Source: a candidate division WOR-3 bacterium (GTDB taxonomy: Bacteria > Hydrothermota > Tepidihabitantia > Tepidihabitantales > Tepidihabitantaceae). From it: a DNA stretch of 37,163 bases. Each line of letters starts with the position of its first letter. Positions within the stretch are counted from its first letter, which is position 1. The notes beneath the pieces were generated by a model, which worked only from the letters and a program-made list of their open reading frames with translations, did not search any database and was not told the origin of the DNA. Position numbers and translations under genes: made by a program. The stretch is taken from assembly GCA_016867815.1 (NCBI GenBank), contig VGIR01000024.1, positions 1 through 37,163 of the forward strand. Reading direction: 5' to 3'. Positions 7,448-15,091 of the stretch are shown one piece after another.

Positions 7448-8146
7448 CTACTTCTGCGTCGCGAGGCTCAGCCAGCGGCAGCCGGCGAGGACCTCCGCTG
7501 CCGGACCGCTGCCGTGCTCACCGGGCGTGGTCTTGAGCTCGGTCAGGATGCCATGTTCATTGAGAAGCCGGTACATCATCTCGTTGTCGGCGCGATTCCA
7601 ATCCTGATTCCGCGTTACGAGATAAGCAAGATGTCCCGGTAGCTCCTCCCAGACGGCAAGCGGCACCGCCGCAGCATGCGGGCAGACCGCAACCAGGCCA
7701 CGCACGAGTTCCGGATGCCGGAACATCGTGGCCAGGGCTTGCACGCCCTGCCCGGAGAAACCGAACAGGAACACCCGACTGGAATCAACCGGATACCGCG
7801 TCAGCAGCTTGGCTATCGTGCGCACGACGTCCGCGTCATTTGAGTCCGCGCTCCGGTGGTTGCGCGTGGCGTGGCAGGTGGCTGCTATCCACCCGAGCGA
7901 GTCGCCAATCGATCGGAAAGTATCCAGGTCTTTTGGCCCTGCACCGTTGCAGTGGAGCAGAACGAGCGCCGGCACGCGCCCACCGGCCTTGGCTACCTGT
8001 GGCGGAACGTAGAAGCAGTCCGAGTCCGGATCACGGACCAGGCCCTTGGGCAGGCTGGCCGCGAGCGCGGCTGCGGCGAGGAGCGCAAGAAGCACAGCAG
8101 TGCGCGAACCCACCGGGGTCCTGGCTTGGCTGACAGGCACCTGCAT
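7448..8146 (-). CDS. Secreted alpha/beta hydrolase (poly(3HB)/phospholipase-like esterase fold)
   Basis: A 232-residue exported serine hydrolase. Residues 14-31 form a hydrophobic signal segment (TAVLLALLAAAALAAS). The fold shows LVLLHCNGAG (oxyanion region), the nucleophile elbow GFSGQG with S131, and a late GEHG histidine; the third triad member is likely an Asp or Glu in the segment before it. The substrate is unknown. The ATG at 8146 is preferred over longer in-frame starts because it sits right before the signal peptide and has GAGG about 10 nt upstream. An upstream ATG at 8185 would overlap lptG. It is the last gene of the lptF-lptG operon (25-nt gap). Confidence 0.7.
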   Translation of the reverse strand: MQVPVSQARTPVGSRTAVLLALLAAAALAASLPKGLVRDPDSDCFYVPPQVAKAGGRVPALVLLHCNGAGPKDLDTFRSIGDSLGWIAATCHATRNHRSADSNDADVVRTIAKLLTRYPVDSSRVFLFGFSGQGVQALATMFRHPELVRGLVAVCPHAAAVPLAVWEELPGHLAYLVTRNQDWNRADNEMMYRLLNEHGILTELKTTPGEHGSGPAAEVLAGCRWLSLATQK

Positions 8147-8171
8147 CCTGGATTCCTCGAATCCTTGACCC

Positions 8172-9251
8172 CTATCTGTCCACATTGAGCACCAGGAAAA
8201 GGGCAATTGTCCCGAACACGATGTTTGGCAGCCAGGCGGACAAGGCCGTGCTGATGACGTGCGACGTACCGAACGCCCGGCTGGTCTGAATTGCACCCCA
8301 GTACAGAAACGAGAGCAAGAGTCCCAGGCCGAGTCCGAACATCACCCCGCCGCGTCTCAGTCGTACCGCCAAAGGCAAACCAAGCAGCACCACCACGAGT
8401 CCGATAAGCGAGTATGAAAACCGGTAGTAGTACTCGACTTCCTGCCGCGCCACGTTCTCGCCGGCCCGCTTCATGCGGCCGATGTAGTTCCGCAGGGCGC
8501 GCGTCGATGTCTCCTCGACCGGTCGCGAGGTGCTGGCGAAGTCGAGTGGAGTTTCGGGGATCATGTCGAGTTCGAGGCTGTCGCTTTGCTCCAGCCGCTC
8601 GTTGCCGAGCGCGTCAAAAGTGCGCACATCGACGCCTCGCGCGTGCCATGCCCGTTCGCGCCACACGGCTTCCCGTACGTCGAAACGACGTCTGACTCTC
8701 CGGTCCGGGCCGAGCTCGCTGACGCTGAAGTTCTTCATCACTCCGTCGGATGAGATCTCGCGGATGTAGAAGATCCGCCCCTCGTCGCCGACGAAGTACA
8801 GGTTCTGTCGCCTCTGTACCTGGCTGGACTGGCGTCTCTCGATCCTCTGGCGTCGCAGGTCGGTGAGCCGGGCGTTGAACGGGATCGTGATCAACTCGTT
8901 GGCCGCCAGGTAGAGGACGACCGATGCCAGGCCCAGACCGACGGCCGGCACGAACAGCCGCAGGATCGGAACGCCCGAACTCTCCAGCGCATGCAGCTCC
9001 CGGTTGCGCGTCAGCTGCCCGTAGACCATGAAGACCGCGAGCACCATGCTTACCGGGTAGAGCAGGCTGATGGCAGAAGGCAGGCTGTAGAAGTAGTAGA
9101 GCAGGATCAGGTCCAGCCCCGTCTTCCGGCCGGTGAAGTAGCTGAGTTCCTCAAAAAGGTCAATCAGCAGGTAGATGACAACAACGCTCGTGACGGCGAT
9201 GACTGCGAACTTCACCAGTTCCTTGACCAGGTGTCGGTCAACTACCTTCAA
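8172..9251 (-). CDS. lptG: LptG-like permease (YjgP/YjgQ family)
   Basis: A 359-residue inner-membrane protein with the YjgP/YjgQ layout: three N-terminal membrane helices (about 12-33, 55-77, 98-120), a periplasmic jellyroll domain (about 125-255, containing LYFVGDEGRIFYIREI), and three C-terminal helices. It is one half of the LptB2FG ABC transporter that extracts lipopolysaccharide and hands it to the Lpt bridge. The N-terminal VDRHLVKELVKF and RNRELHALESSGVPILRLFVP are family signatures; the latter is the coupling helix that contacts LptB. Its ATG overlaps the lptF stop by 4 nt (ATGA). The F versus G assignment is by order and N-terminal style and is less certain than the family. Confidence 0.85.
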   Translation of the reverse strand: MKVVDRHLVKELVKFAVIAVTSVVVIYLLIDLFEELSYFTGRKTGLDLILLYYFYSLPSAISLLYPVSMVLAVFMVYGQLTRNRELHALESSGVPILRLFVPAVGLGLASVVLYLAANELITIPFNARLTDLRRQRIERRQSSQVQRRQNLYFVGDEGRIFYIREISSDGVMKNFSVSELGPDRRVRRRFDVREAVWRERAWHARGVDVRTFDALGNERLEQSDSLELDMIPETPLDFASTSRPVEETSTRALRNYIGRMKRAGENVARQEVEYYYRFSYSLIGLVVVLLGLPLAVRLRRGGVMFGLGLGLLLSFLYWGAIQTSRAFGTSHVISTALSAWLPNIVFGTIALFLVLNVDR

Positions 9252-10486
9252 GATTCCGCACCTCTCATCCGGAAGAGCGATTTCTCATAGAAGGCGCGCA
9301 GAAACAACTCGGTGACCGGCAGCACGAGGATGAGGTTCGGCAGCCACATCCCCACGAAAGGTGACAGCCTGCCCGATTCGGCAAGGTTCTCGCCGGCGAG
9401 AAGCAGGACGTAGAAGACCGCGAAGAAGATGAGCCCGATGATGAAGCCGGTACCAACCCCCCCGCGTCGGAGCAGCAATCCGACGGGTGCTCCGAAGAGC
9501 ACGAAGAAGAATGCCGAGAAAGCCAGCGAGAGTCGCTTCTGCAGCTCTACCTGGTAGCGCGCCATCTCCAGGTTTTTGTACCTGAAGCGGGACTTCATCT
9601 CGTCGTACTTCAGCTTGTCCGGCTCGCCGGCACCGGCCTTGCGTTCGGCCTCGCCCGTCTTCTCCTTCAGGTCCAGAGCTTCCGTGCCGAGCTGCTTCAT
9701 CGTGGCCGCAAGCTGCGGCAAGAGCATCTCTTCGTTGCTGCGGTACTCGCGATCCCGCCGGACAAGGTCATCGTCCATGGCGACATTGATGACGTGTTTC
9801 TTGAACAGAACCCGCCGATAGGTGCTGGTGTCCACCAACTCGTGCATCTCTCCGTCAAACAGGGTCATGATCATGTAGGCATCGTCGGCTGTGTACGATA
9901 TGTCGCCGAGCGGCGCCGTGACGAAGCCGGGCGTGCCCTTGCGGGCTCCGGTTGCGAAGATGGTCACGTTTCTGACCGTAGAGCGACGTTCATCAATCGC
10001 TCCGATGTAGATCATGTAGCCGGCGAAATCGTCCATGAACTGACCCTCGCGAATCCTCATCGCCGGACGCTTTCGCGCCACATCAGTGAGCAGGTTTCTC
10101 ACCCGGTGCTGGGCCTCCGGTACGACAAAGCCATTGAAGCCAATCATCGCGGCCAGCAGCAGCAGGCAGGCGAACATGATCGGCGTGAACAAGCGGATCG
10201 TCCGGATACCGGCGGCCCTGATCACGCGGACTTCGTTGTCCTGTGCCATTCTTCCGAACGATATGACCCCGGCGATCAGGCTGCCCAGCGGCGCACAGAT
10301 CGACACCACGAATGGCAGGGAGAGCAGCGCGACCTCGGACACCACTGTGACGGCGACGCCCTTGCGCACCAGCATGTCGGCCAGCAGGAAGAGGCGATCC
10401 ATCAGCAGTACGAATGTCAGAATGAGGATGGCGAGGAAGAACGGCGGAACGAACTGCCTCAGCGCGTAGCGCTGGAGTAGCTTCAC
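9248..10486 (-). CDS. lptF: LptF-like permease (YjgP/YjgQ family)
   Basis: A 412-residue partner of the adjacent LptG-like protein, with the same three-helix, periplasmic domain, three-helix plan. The start LLQRYALRQFVPPFFLAI and the coupling-helix segment NEVRVIRAAGIRTIRLF are typical. The periplasmic domain is longer than usual, with a charged insert near residues 265-315 (DLKEKTGEAERKAGAGEPDK), probably helical. Together with LptB it powers lipopolysaccharide export. GTG 10486 is 6 nt downstream of a TATCAT -10 box, so it heads a leaderless operon lptF-lptG-hydrolase. No lptB, lptC or lptD lies in this window. Confidence 0.85.
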   Translation of the reverse strand: MKLLQRYALRQFVPPFFLAILILTFVLLMDRLFLLADMLVRKGVAVTVVSEVALLSLPFVVSICAPLGSLIAGVISFGRMAQDNEVRVIRAAGIRTIRLFTPIMFACLLLLAAMIGFNGFVVPEAQHRVRNLLTDVARKRPAMRIREGQFMDDFAGYMIYIGAIDERRSTVRNVTIFATGARKGTPGFVTAPLGDISYTADDAYMIMTLFDGEMHELVDTSTYRRVLFKKHVINVAMDDDLVRRDREYRSNEEMLLPQLAATMKQLGTEALDLKEKTGEAERKAGAGEPDKLKYDEMKSRFRYKNLEMARYQVELQKRLSLAFSAFFFVLFGAPVGLLLRRGGVGTGFIIGLIFFAVFYVLLLAGENLAESGRLSPFVGMWLPNLILVLPVTELFLRAFYEKSLFRMRGAES

Positions 10487-10492
10487 CGGCTG

Positions 10493-10521
10493 ATGATAGC
10501 GCCGTGCCGACCCGAAGTCAA
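10493..10521 (-). promoter_or_regulatory. Promoter of the lptFG operon
   Basis: Read on the minus strand: TTGACT (10521-10516), a 17-nt spacer and TATCAT (10498-10493). The lptF GTG (10486) follows after 6 nt. Confidence 0.6.
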
Positions 10522-10552
10522 AGCCGTGCCCGCGCCAAGCTCCGGGTATGAG

Positions 10553-10577
10553 GCGGGCGCGTCAAAGACGCGCCCGC
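10553..10577 (-). terminator. Hairpin after rplT, probable terminator
   Basis: A perfect 11-bp stem, gcgggcgcgtc/gacgcgcccgc, with an AAA loop lies 20 nt beyond the rplT stop. No T-run follows, so it may need Rho or act as an mRNA 3' stabiliser. Confidence 0.65.
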
Positions 10578-10596
10578 GCAATCGTCCGCTGCTGGA

Positions 10597-10992
10597 CTAG
10601 GCCTCGACCTTGGCCGCGGCCCTGGTGGCTGCCTCGACGGCGAGCGCCTCCTTCGCCATGGTCACGATTCCGGCGAAGTCTTCGGGTTGATGGATCGCCA
10701 TCTCGGACAGGACGAACCGGTCCATGGTGATCCCGGCAAGGTTGAGGGAGTGTATGAACTTCGAATAGCTCAACTCCAGCGGCTTCAAGGCTGCGCCCAG
10801 GCGGATGACGGCCAGCGAGCGGAAAGTACGCTTCTTGCGCCGGCGCTCCTTGTACGCGGACGTGCCGGCGTGGATGACTGCCTGACGTGCGGTCTGGTAC
10901 AGTCGAGACCTTCCGCCCCAGTAGCCTTTGGCGTCGTTCAGCCACTTCTTGCGGCGTTGCTTGGTATACGGGCCGTTCTTCACTCTCGGCAT
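10597..10992 (-). CDS. rplT: 50S ribosomal protein L20
   Basis: 131 residues, the last gene of the thrS-infC-rpmI-rplT operon. The basic N-terminal extension (MPRVKNGPYTKQRRKKWLND) and the KGYWGGRSRLYQTARQAV and YKERRRKKRTFR segments are the L20 rRNA-binding helices. The globular part ends in LEMA-like SEMAIHQPEDF, with an Ala/Lys-rich tail (about 15 residues longer than many L20). It binds 23S rRNA early in 50S assembly. In E. coli L20 also represses rpmI-rplT translation; no obvious mimic structure was identified here. AAGGAG lies just upstream of ATG 10992. Confidence 0.97.
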   Translation of the reverse strand: MPRVKNGPYTKQRRKKWLNDAKGYWGGRSRLYQTARQAVIHAGTSAYKERRRKKRTFRSLAVIRLGAALKPLELSYSKFIHSLNLAGITMDRFVLSEMAIHQPEDFAGIVTMAKEALAVEAATRAAAKVEA

Positions 10993-11001
10993 CTGGTCTC
11001 C

Positions 11002-11202
11002 TTACTTGTAGGGAACAAGCTGGCTCATCCGCTCGCCCAGGCGGCCTTCGCACACGGCCGGGACGCGCAGGCCGCGCTTTCTCCGCTTGCTCTTGGACCC
11101 GTTGTTGTGATTCCTGCCGCAGCCGCCGTGGATGAACTTGCCGCCGGCGGTGCGCTTTATGCGTTTCTTCAAAGAACTGAGGGACTTGGTTTTCTGCTTC
11201 AT
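11002..11202 (-). CDS. rpmI: 50S ribosomal protein L35
   Basis: A 66-residue basic protein beginning MKQKTKSLSSLKKRIKRTAG, the L35 signature, with HNNGSKSKRRKRGLR in the middle. Its ATG overlaps the infC stop (ATGA), so it is translationally coupled to IF-3. A short 9-nt gap separates it from rplT. The length is normal for L35. Confidence 0.95.
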   Translation of the reverse strand: MKQKTKSLSSLKKRIKRTAGGKFIHGGCGRNHNNGSKSKRRKRGLRVPAVCEGRLGERMSQLVPYK

Positions 11203-11744
11203 TTCGGCACCAGCATCATCTGGATTGATTTCCTTCCTTCGGTCAGCAGTCGGGGAGGCGACTCAACGCGAGCGACGTCGGCGAGGTCCGCGCTGAGCTT
11301 GCTCATCAGTTTCATACCCAGGTCGGCGTGGACGATTTCGCGGCCGCGCACGAACAGCGTGATCCGGATGCGGTCCTTGTCGGCGAGGAACTCGCGCATC
11401 TTCTTCATCTTCACTTCGTAGTCGCCTGGCCCGATCTTCATCTTCATGCGCATTTCCCTGACCTCGGTCGCGTGTTGCTTCTTCTTGGACTCGCGCAGGC
11501 GGACCTTCTGTTCGTACAGATACTTGCCGAAATCGACGATGCCGCAAACCGGTGGCTCCTCGGTCGGCACGAGCACGACGAGGTCGAGGCCCTGCCGCCG
11601 CGCCAGCCCGACGGCATCGCGGGTCGGCAGGATGCCGATGAGCTTCTTGTCGGAGCCGATGACCTTGACATACGGTACGCGTATCTGTTCGTTTACTCTT
11701 GGCCTGTCTTTGAAACCGTCACGTGGGACTCTACCCGGGTACGT
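11199..11744 (-). CDS. infC: Translation initiation factor IF-3, inferred ACG start
   Basis: IF-3 (181 residues from the start chosen) binds the 30S subunit, blocks 50S joining and proofreads the start codon. The N-terminal domain (RVNEQIRVPYVKVIGSDKKL, then GLDLVVLVPTEEPPVCGIVDFGKY) and C-terminal domain (KKMREFLADKDRIRITLFVRGRE) are complete. The first ATG/GTG/TTG in frame (11576) would delete the whole N-terminal domain. Upstream, the frame stays open into the end of thrS, and the only near-cognate codon after the Shine-Dalgarno AAGGAGG (11757-11751) is ACG at 11744, with a 6-nt spacer. Non-canonical starts (AUU in E. coli) are a known autoregulatory feature of infC, so ACG is plausible. 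It overlaps thrS by 14 nt. Confidence 0.85.
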   Translation of the reverse strand, partial: TYPGRVPRDGFKDRPRVNEQIRVPYVKVIGSDKKLIGILPTRDAVGLARRQGLDLVVLVPTEEPPVCGIVDFGKYLYEQKVRLRESKKKQHATEVREMRMKMKIGPGDYEVKMKKMREFLADKDRIRITLFVRGREIVHADLGMKLMSKLSADLADVARVESPPRLLTEGRKSIQMMLVPK

Positions 11745-13629
11745 TGTTCTCCTCCTTGATTTGTGCGAGTGCTGACTCGACGGTAACCGCGCCGAGATTG
11801 CCCTTGCCGTGCCGGCGGACCGACACGGTGCCCTGGGCGGCCTCGCGACCGCCGACTACGAGCATGAAGGGGATCTTCTGGCGTTCGGCTTCACTGACTT
11901 TCTGGCTAATCTTATCAGACTTCAGGTCGATTTCAACTCTTATCCCGATGGCCTGCAACTTCCGTCCTACCTCCTGCGCGTAGCCGTTCTCGGCGTCGGT
12001 CACCGGCAGTACGCGGGCCTGGACCGGCGCGAGCCAGACCGGGAAGTCACCGGCATAGTGCTCGACCAATATCCCCATGAAACGTTCGATACCGCCCAGG
12101 ACGGTGCGATGGACGAGATACACCGGGTGGTGCTGCCCGTCCTGTCCCATGTAGTAGAGGTTGAACCGCGGCCCTTCGTTGAAGTCGAACTGGCAGGTCG
12201 GGCACTGCCACTCGCGGTCGAGAGAGTCGAGCAGCTTGATGTCGATCTTCGGCCCGTAGAAGACGGCCTCGCCCTCGGCCCGGTGGTAGGGCAGGCCGAT
12301 GCGCTCAAGCGCGCGTACCAGCGACTGCTCGCCCAGATTCCACTGCTCGTCGGTGCCGAGGTACTTACCCAGGTTCTTCGGGTCCCGCACCGACAGGTCG
12401 ACCTTGAACTTCTCGAACCCGAACGCCCGGAGCATCTTGACCGACAGGCTGACCACACCGAAGACCTCGTCCTCGACCTGCTCCGGTGTACAAAAAATGT
12501 GAGCGTCGTCCTGAGTGAAACCGCGGACGCGCATCATGCCGTGGAGTACGCCCGACCTTTCGCGACGATAGACTGTCCCCCACTCACCCATACGCAGGGG
12601 CAGGTCGCGATAAGAATGCACCTTGGTCCGGTAGATGAGCATGTGGCCCGGGCAGTTCATCGGCTTCAGGACGTACTGCTCCTTCTCGACTTCCATCAGG
12701 TACATGTTCTCGGCGTAGTAGTCGAGGTGACCTGACGTCTGCCACAGCCCGGCGCGGGCTATGTGCGGAGTCAAGACCAACTGGTACCCGGCGGCGAGAT
12801 GCTCCTTTTCCCAGTACTGCTGTATCAGGCGTCGGACGGTAGCACCCTTGGGGTGCCAGAACGCCAGCCCGGCCCCGGCTTCCTCGTGGAAGCTGAACAG
12901 GTCGAGAGCCGGTCCGAGCTTGCGATGGTCCCGGCGCCTGGCTTCTTCCAGCCGGTCCAGGTGCTCCTTGAGCAGTTCTTTGGACGGAAAGGCAATGCCA
13001 TAGACGCGCGACAGCATCCGGTTCTTCTCGTCCGCGTGCCAGTACGCGCCCGCAACCGAAAGCAACTTCACGGCCTTGATCTTGCCGGTACTCGTGACGT
13101 GAGGTCCGCGACAGAGATCGACGAAGTCGCCCTGCTCGTAGACCGAGATGGTCTCATCGGGTATGCCCTCAATCAGCTCGAGCTTGTACTTCTCGTCCCG
13201 CGCCCGGAACAGATCCTCTGCCTCTTTGCGCGGCAGGAACTTGTGGACGATGGGTATGCGCTGCTTGGCGAGTTCGTACATCCGTTCTTCGATCCTGGCC
13301 AAGTCGGTCTCGGTGAAAGGCTTCTCGACGTCGAAATCGTAGTAGAAGCCTTCGGGGACGGCCGGCCCGATGGTCACCTGGGCGTCGGGGTACAACTGTT
13401 TGATCGCCTGTGCCATCAGGTGAGAGGCGGAATGCCAGTATACTTCTCTCCCCTGCTCCGAGTCGAAGGTAACTGCTTCGACCCTGGCGTCCTGCTCGAG
13501 TCGACTGGTCAGGTCGACCAGCCGACCGTCAACAGTGGCCGCAATCGCGTTCTGGTCGTTCAAGACCTGGCCAACGGCCATTCCCGGCTCAAGTTGCCGA
13601 GTTTCGCCACTTACGGTCACGTTTATCAC
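11731..13629 (-). CDS. thrS: Threonyl-tRNA synthetase
   Basis: A full-length class II synthetase (632 residues) that charges tRNA-Thr. The N-terminal TGS domain (1-60) is followed by the editing domain with the HxxxH motif (H66, H70 in WHSASHLMAQ) and the DLCRGPHV box. The catalytic core shows motif 1 around LWQTSGHLDYY, the zinc-site MNCPGHMLIYR, motif 2 (YRRERSGVLHGMMRVRGFTQ) and motif 3 (GGIERFMGILVEHY). A C-terminal anticodon-binding domain follows. GTG 13629 begins right at the TGS fold and 6 nt after a TATGAT box, so the operon mRNA thrS-infC-rpmI-rplT should be leaderless. The classic E. coli operator leader that ThrRS binds is therefore absent. Confidence 0.97.
   Translation of the reverse strand: MINVTVSGETRQLEPGMAVGQVLNDQNAIAATVDGRLVDLTSRLEQDARVEAVTFDSEQGREVYWHSASHLMAQAIKQLYPDAQVTIGPAVPEGFYYDFDVEKPFTETDLARIEERMYELAKQRIPIVHKFLPRKEAEDLFRARDEKYKLELIEGIPDETISVYEQGDFVDLCRGPHVTSTGKIKAVKLLSVAGAYWHADEKNRMLSRVYGIAFPSKELLKEHLDRLEEARRRDHRKLGPALDLFSFHEEAGAGLAFWHPKGATVRRLIQQYWEKEHLAAGYQLVLTPHIARAGLWQTSGHLDYYAENMYLMEVEKEQYVLKPMNCPGHMLIYRTKVHSYRDLPLRMGEWGTVYRRERSGVLHGMMRVRGFTQDDAHIFCTPEQVEDEVFGVVSLSVKMLRAFGFEKFKVDLSVRDPKNLGKYLGTDEQWNLGEQSLVRALERIGLPYHRAEGEAVFYGPKIDIKLLDSLDREWQCPTCQFDFNEGPRFNLYYMGQDGQHHPVYLVHRTVLGGIERFMGILVEHYAGDFPVWLAPVQARVLPVTDAENGYAQEVGRKLQAIGIRVEIDLKSDKISQKVSEAERQKIPFMLVVGGREAAQGTVSVRRHGKGNLGAVTVESALAQIKEENNVPG
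11751..11757 (-). promoter_or_regulatory. Shine-Dalgarno of infC inside the thrS 3' end
   Basis: AAGGAGG on the minus strand, coding for part of IKEEN at the ThrRS C-terminus. It lies 6 nt before the inferred ACG codon and decides the infC start. Confidence 0.75.
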
Positions 13630-13635
13630 GGTGCA

Positions 13636-13663
13636 ATCATAGCGAGACTCGTGCGAGTGTCAA
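13636..13663 (-). promoter_or_regulatory. Promoter of thrS-infC-rpmI-rplT
   Basis: Minus strand TTGACA (13663-13658), a 16-nt spacer and TATGAT (13641-13636), then 6 nt to the GTG of thrS. Confidence 0.75.
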
Positions 13664-13708
13664 TTGAGGCGAGGCGGACCGAGACGCTGATACAGGTCCA
13701 GCCGCTTA

Positions 13709-13780
13709 AGCACGAAGGACACGAAACGGAAGGTAGATGGTCGCTCCGGGCCGTTCATCCGGCTTCGTGTCTTCGTGGCT
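13709..13780. repeat. Inverted repeat of the CCACGAAGACACGAAG type
   Basis: The left arm agcacgaaggacacgaaac (13709-13727) is nearly the reverse complement of the right arm ggcttcgtgtcttcgtggct (13761-13780). Each arm shows a rough 7-nt period. It lies between the divergent thrS and ispF promoters and resembles the element at 23891-23961. Confidence 0.65.
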
Positions 13781-13811
13781 CAATACTCCGGTCCTGGGTC
13801 CGTCGCTTGGC

Positions 13812-13839
13812 TTGACCGATGGGCGCAGTGGGCTACAAT
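13812..13839 (+). promoter_or_regulatory. Promoter of the ispF operon
   Basis: TTGACC (13812-13817), a 16-nt spacer and TACAAT (13834-13839). The TTG start proposed for ispF is at 13848, 8 nt downstream. Confidence 0.7.
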
Positions 13840-13847
13840 CATCGCAC

Positions 13848-14420
13848 TTGAACCCTCGTTTGTCCAACCGGGGTCGCCGCAACCAACCAAAGTACCGCAT
13901 CGGCTTCGGCTTCGACGCCCACGAACTTGTCTCGGGCCGGCGACTTATGCTCGGCGGCGTTCACATCCTTTCCAGGCTCGGCTTGCGCGGCCACTCGGAC
14001 GCGGACGTACTGCTCCACGCCCTGACGGACGCTCTTCTTGGCGCGCTGGCCCTACCTGACATCGGAACGCTTTTCCCGGACACCGACGCAAGGTGGAGGG
14101 ATGCCGCAAGCGAGCTGATGCTGAAGGAAGCCGATCGGCGAGCAAGGGCAGCGGGCTACCGGCTGGTGAACGCGGACTGTGTGCTGGTCTGTGACCAACC
14201 GAAGCTCCAACCGTACTGCCTCGCTGTGCGTGAGAGCATCGCTGCCATGCTCGGCGTGCCGCCCGACCGGATCGGCCTCAAAGCCAAGACCACCGAAGGT
14301 ATGCTCCTGGCGCTGAAACGCAAGAGCATCGCGGCGATGGCGGTTGTGCTCGTTGGCGCGGAACAGGCCCGGATGGTCGGACGACCCGGGTCGCTTCGCA
14401 AGCGTCTCCGCGGCCTATGA
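13848..14420 (+). CDS. ispF: 2-C-methyl-D-erythritol 2,4-cyclodiphosphate synthase
   Basis: This enzyme of the MEP isoprenoid pathway cyclises CDP-ME 2-phosphate to MEcPP. The 190-residue protein has the zinc-binding GFGFDAHEL motif near the N-terminus, GHSDADVLLHALTDALLGALALPDIG (written here in two overlapping parts: GHSDADVLLHAL and LGALALPDIG), the FPDTD box, and KAKTTEGM near the end. All match IspF. An ATG at 13737 would place the promoter inside the gene, so the TTG at 13848 (or TTG 13860) is preferred; about 17 residues still precede the conserved KYRIGFGFD. The C-terminal tail (VGAEQARMVGRPG) is somewhat longer than usual. The stop overlaps the rhomboid ATG. Confidence 0.92.
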   Translation: MNPRLSNRGRRNQPKYRIGFGFDAHELVSGRRLMLGGVHILSRLGLRGHSDADVLLHALTDALLGALALPDIGTLFPDTDARWRDAASELMLKEADRRARAAGYRLVNADCVLVCDQPKLQPYCLAVRESIAAMLGVPPDRIGLKAKTTEGMLLALKRKSIAAMAVVLVGAEQARMVGRPGSLRKRLRGL

Positions 14421-15091
14421 TACCGCTCCGCGACGACATCCGCTCCGAGAAGCGGCCCTTTGTTACTTGGGGATTAATGACCGCCTGTGTCGGTGTGTTC
14501 ATCTATCAGACCCTTTCGGAGTATCAAGACCCGAAAGCCGGTGAGCTGATAGTCAACGCCTACGGTATGATGCCGCGGGACATTACCTCCGGCCAGCATC
14601 TCTGGGCCCTCTTCACATCGATGTTCCTGCATGGCGGTTTCTTCCACATCATCGGGAACATGCTGTATCTCTGGATTTTCGGCGACAACATCGAGGATGC
14701 GTTTGGACACGGCTGGTTCCTCCTCGTGTACCTGTTCACCGGGGTAATCGGCAGTCTGCTTCAGGTCATGTTCATGCCCGGCTCAACTATCCCGACCATC
14801 GGTGCCTCGGGCGCAGTATCAGGAGTGATGGGTGCGTACTTCGTGCTGTTCCCGCGCGCCCGGGTCCTGACCCTGATTCCGATTTTCTTTTTCATCCGCC
14901 TGATCTACCTGCCGGCTCCGCTTCTCCTCGGCTTCTGGATAATAATCCAGGTCCTCAACGGTTGTGGTTCGGTGCCGGGCGCGGGCGGCGGCGTCGCCTA
15001 CTTCGCCCACATCGGCGGGTTTGTATCCGGCTTGGTACTCGGCCTGGCTGTGCGCAACCGCGTGCGCCGGCCGTGGTATGAGATCAGCTAG
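14417..15091 (+). CDS. Rhomboid-family intramembrane serine protease
   Basis: A 224-residue membrane protease that cleaves substrates within or near the bilayer. The pattern is a first helix (about 15-32), a long loop with HGGFFHIIGNMLYLWIFGDN (helix 2, oxyanion His and Asn), the catalytic GASGAVSG serine, and the catalytic histidine in AYFAHIGGFVSG. All core rhomboid residues are present, so it should be active; the substrate is unknown. ATG 14417 overlaps the ispF stop (ATGA). The following glycosyltransferase begins inside its 3' end, so the three form an operon. Confidence 0.9.
   Translation: MIPLRDDIRSEKRPFVTWGLMTACVGVFIYQTLSEYQDPKAGELIVNAYGMMPRDITSGQHLWALFTSMFLHGGFFHIIGNMLYLWIFGDNIEDAFGHGWFLLVYLFTGVIGSLLQVMFMPGSTIPTIGASGAVSGVMGAYFVLFPRARVLTLIPIFFFIRLIYLPAPLLLGFWIIIQVLNGCGSVPGAGGGVAYFAHIGGFVSGLVLGLAVRNRVRRPWYEIS

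Noticed and set aside
12763-13815. Long open frame antisense to thrS
   Set aside because: Covers the ThrRS coding region and its promoter; no recognisable domain.
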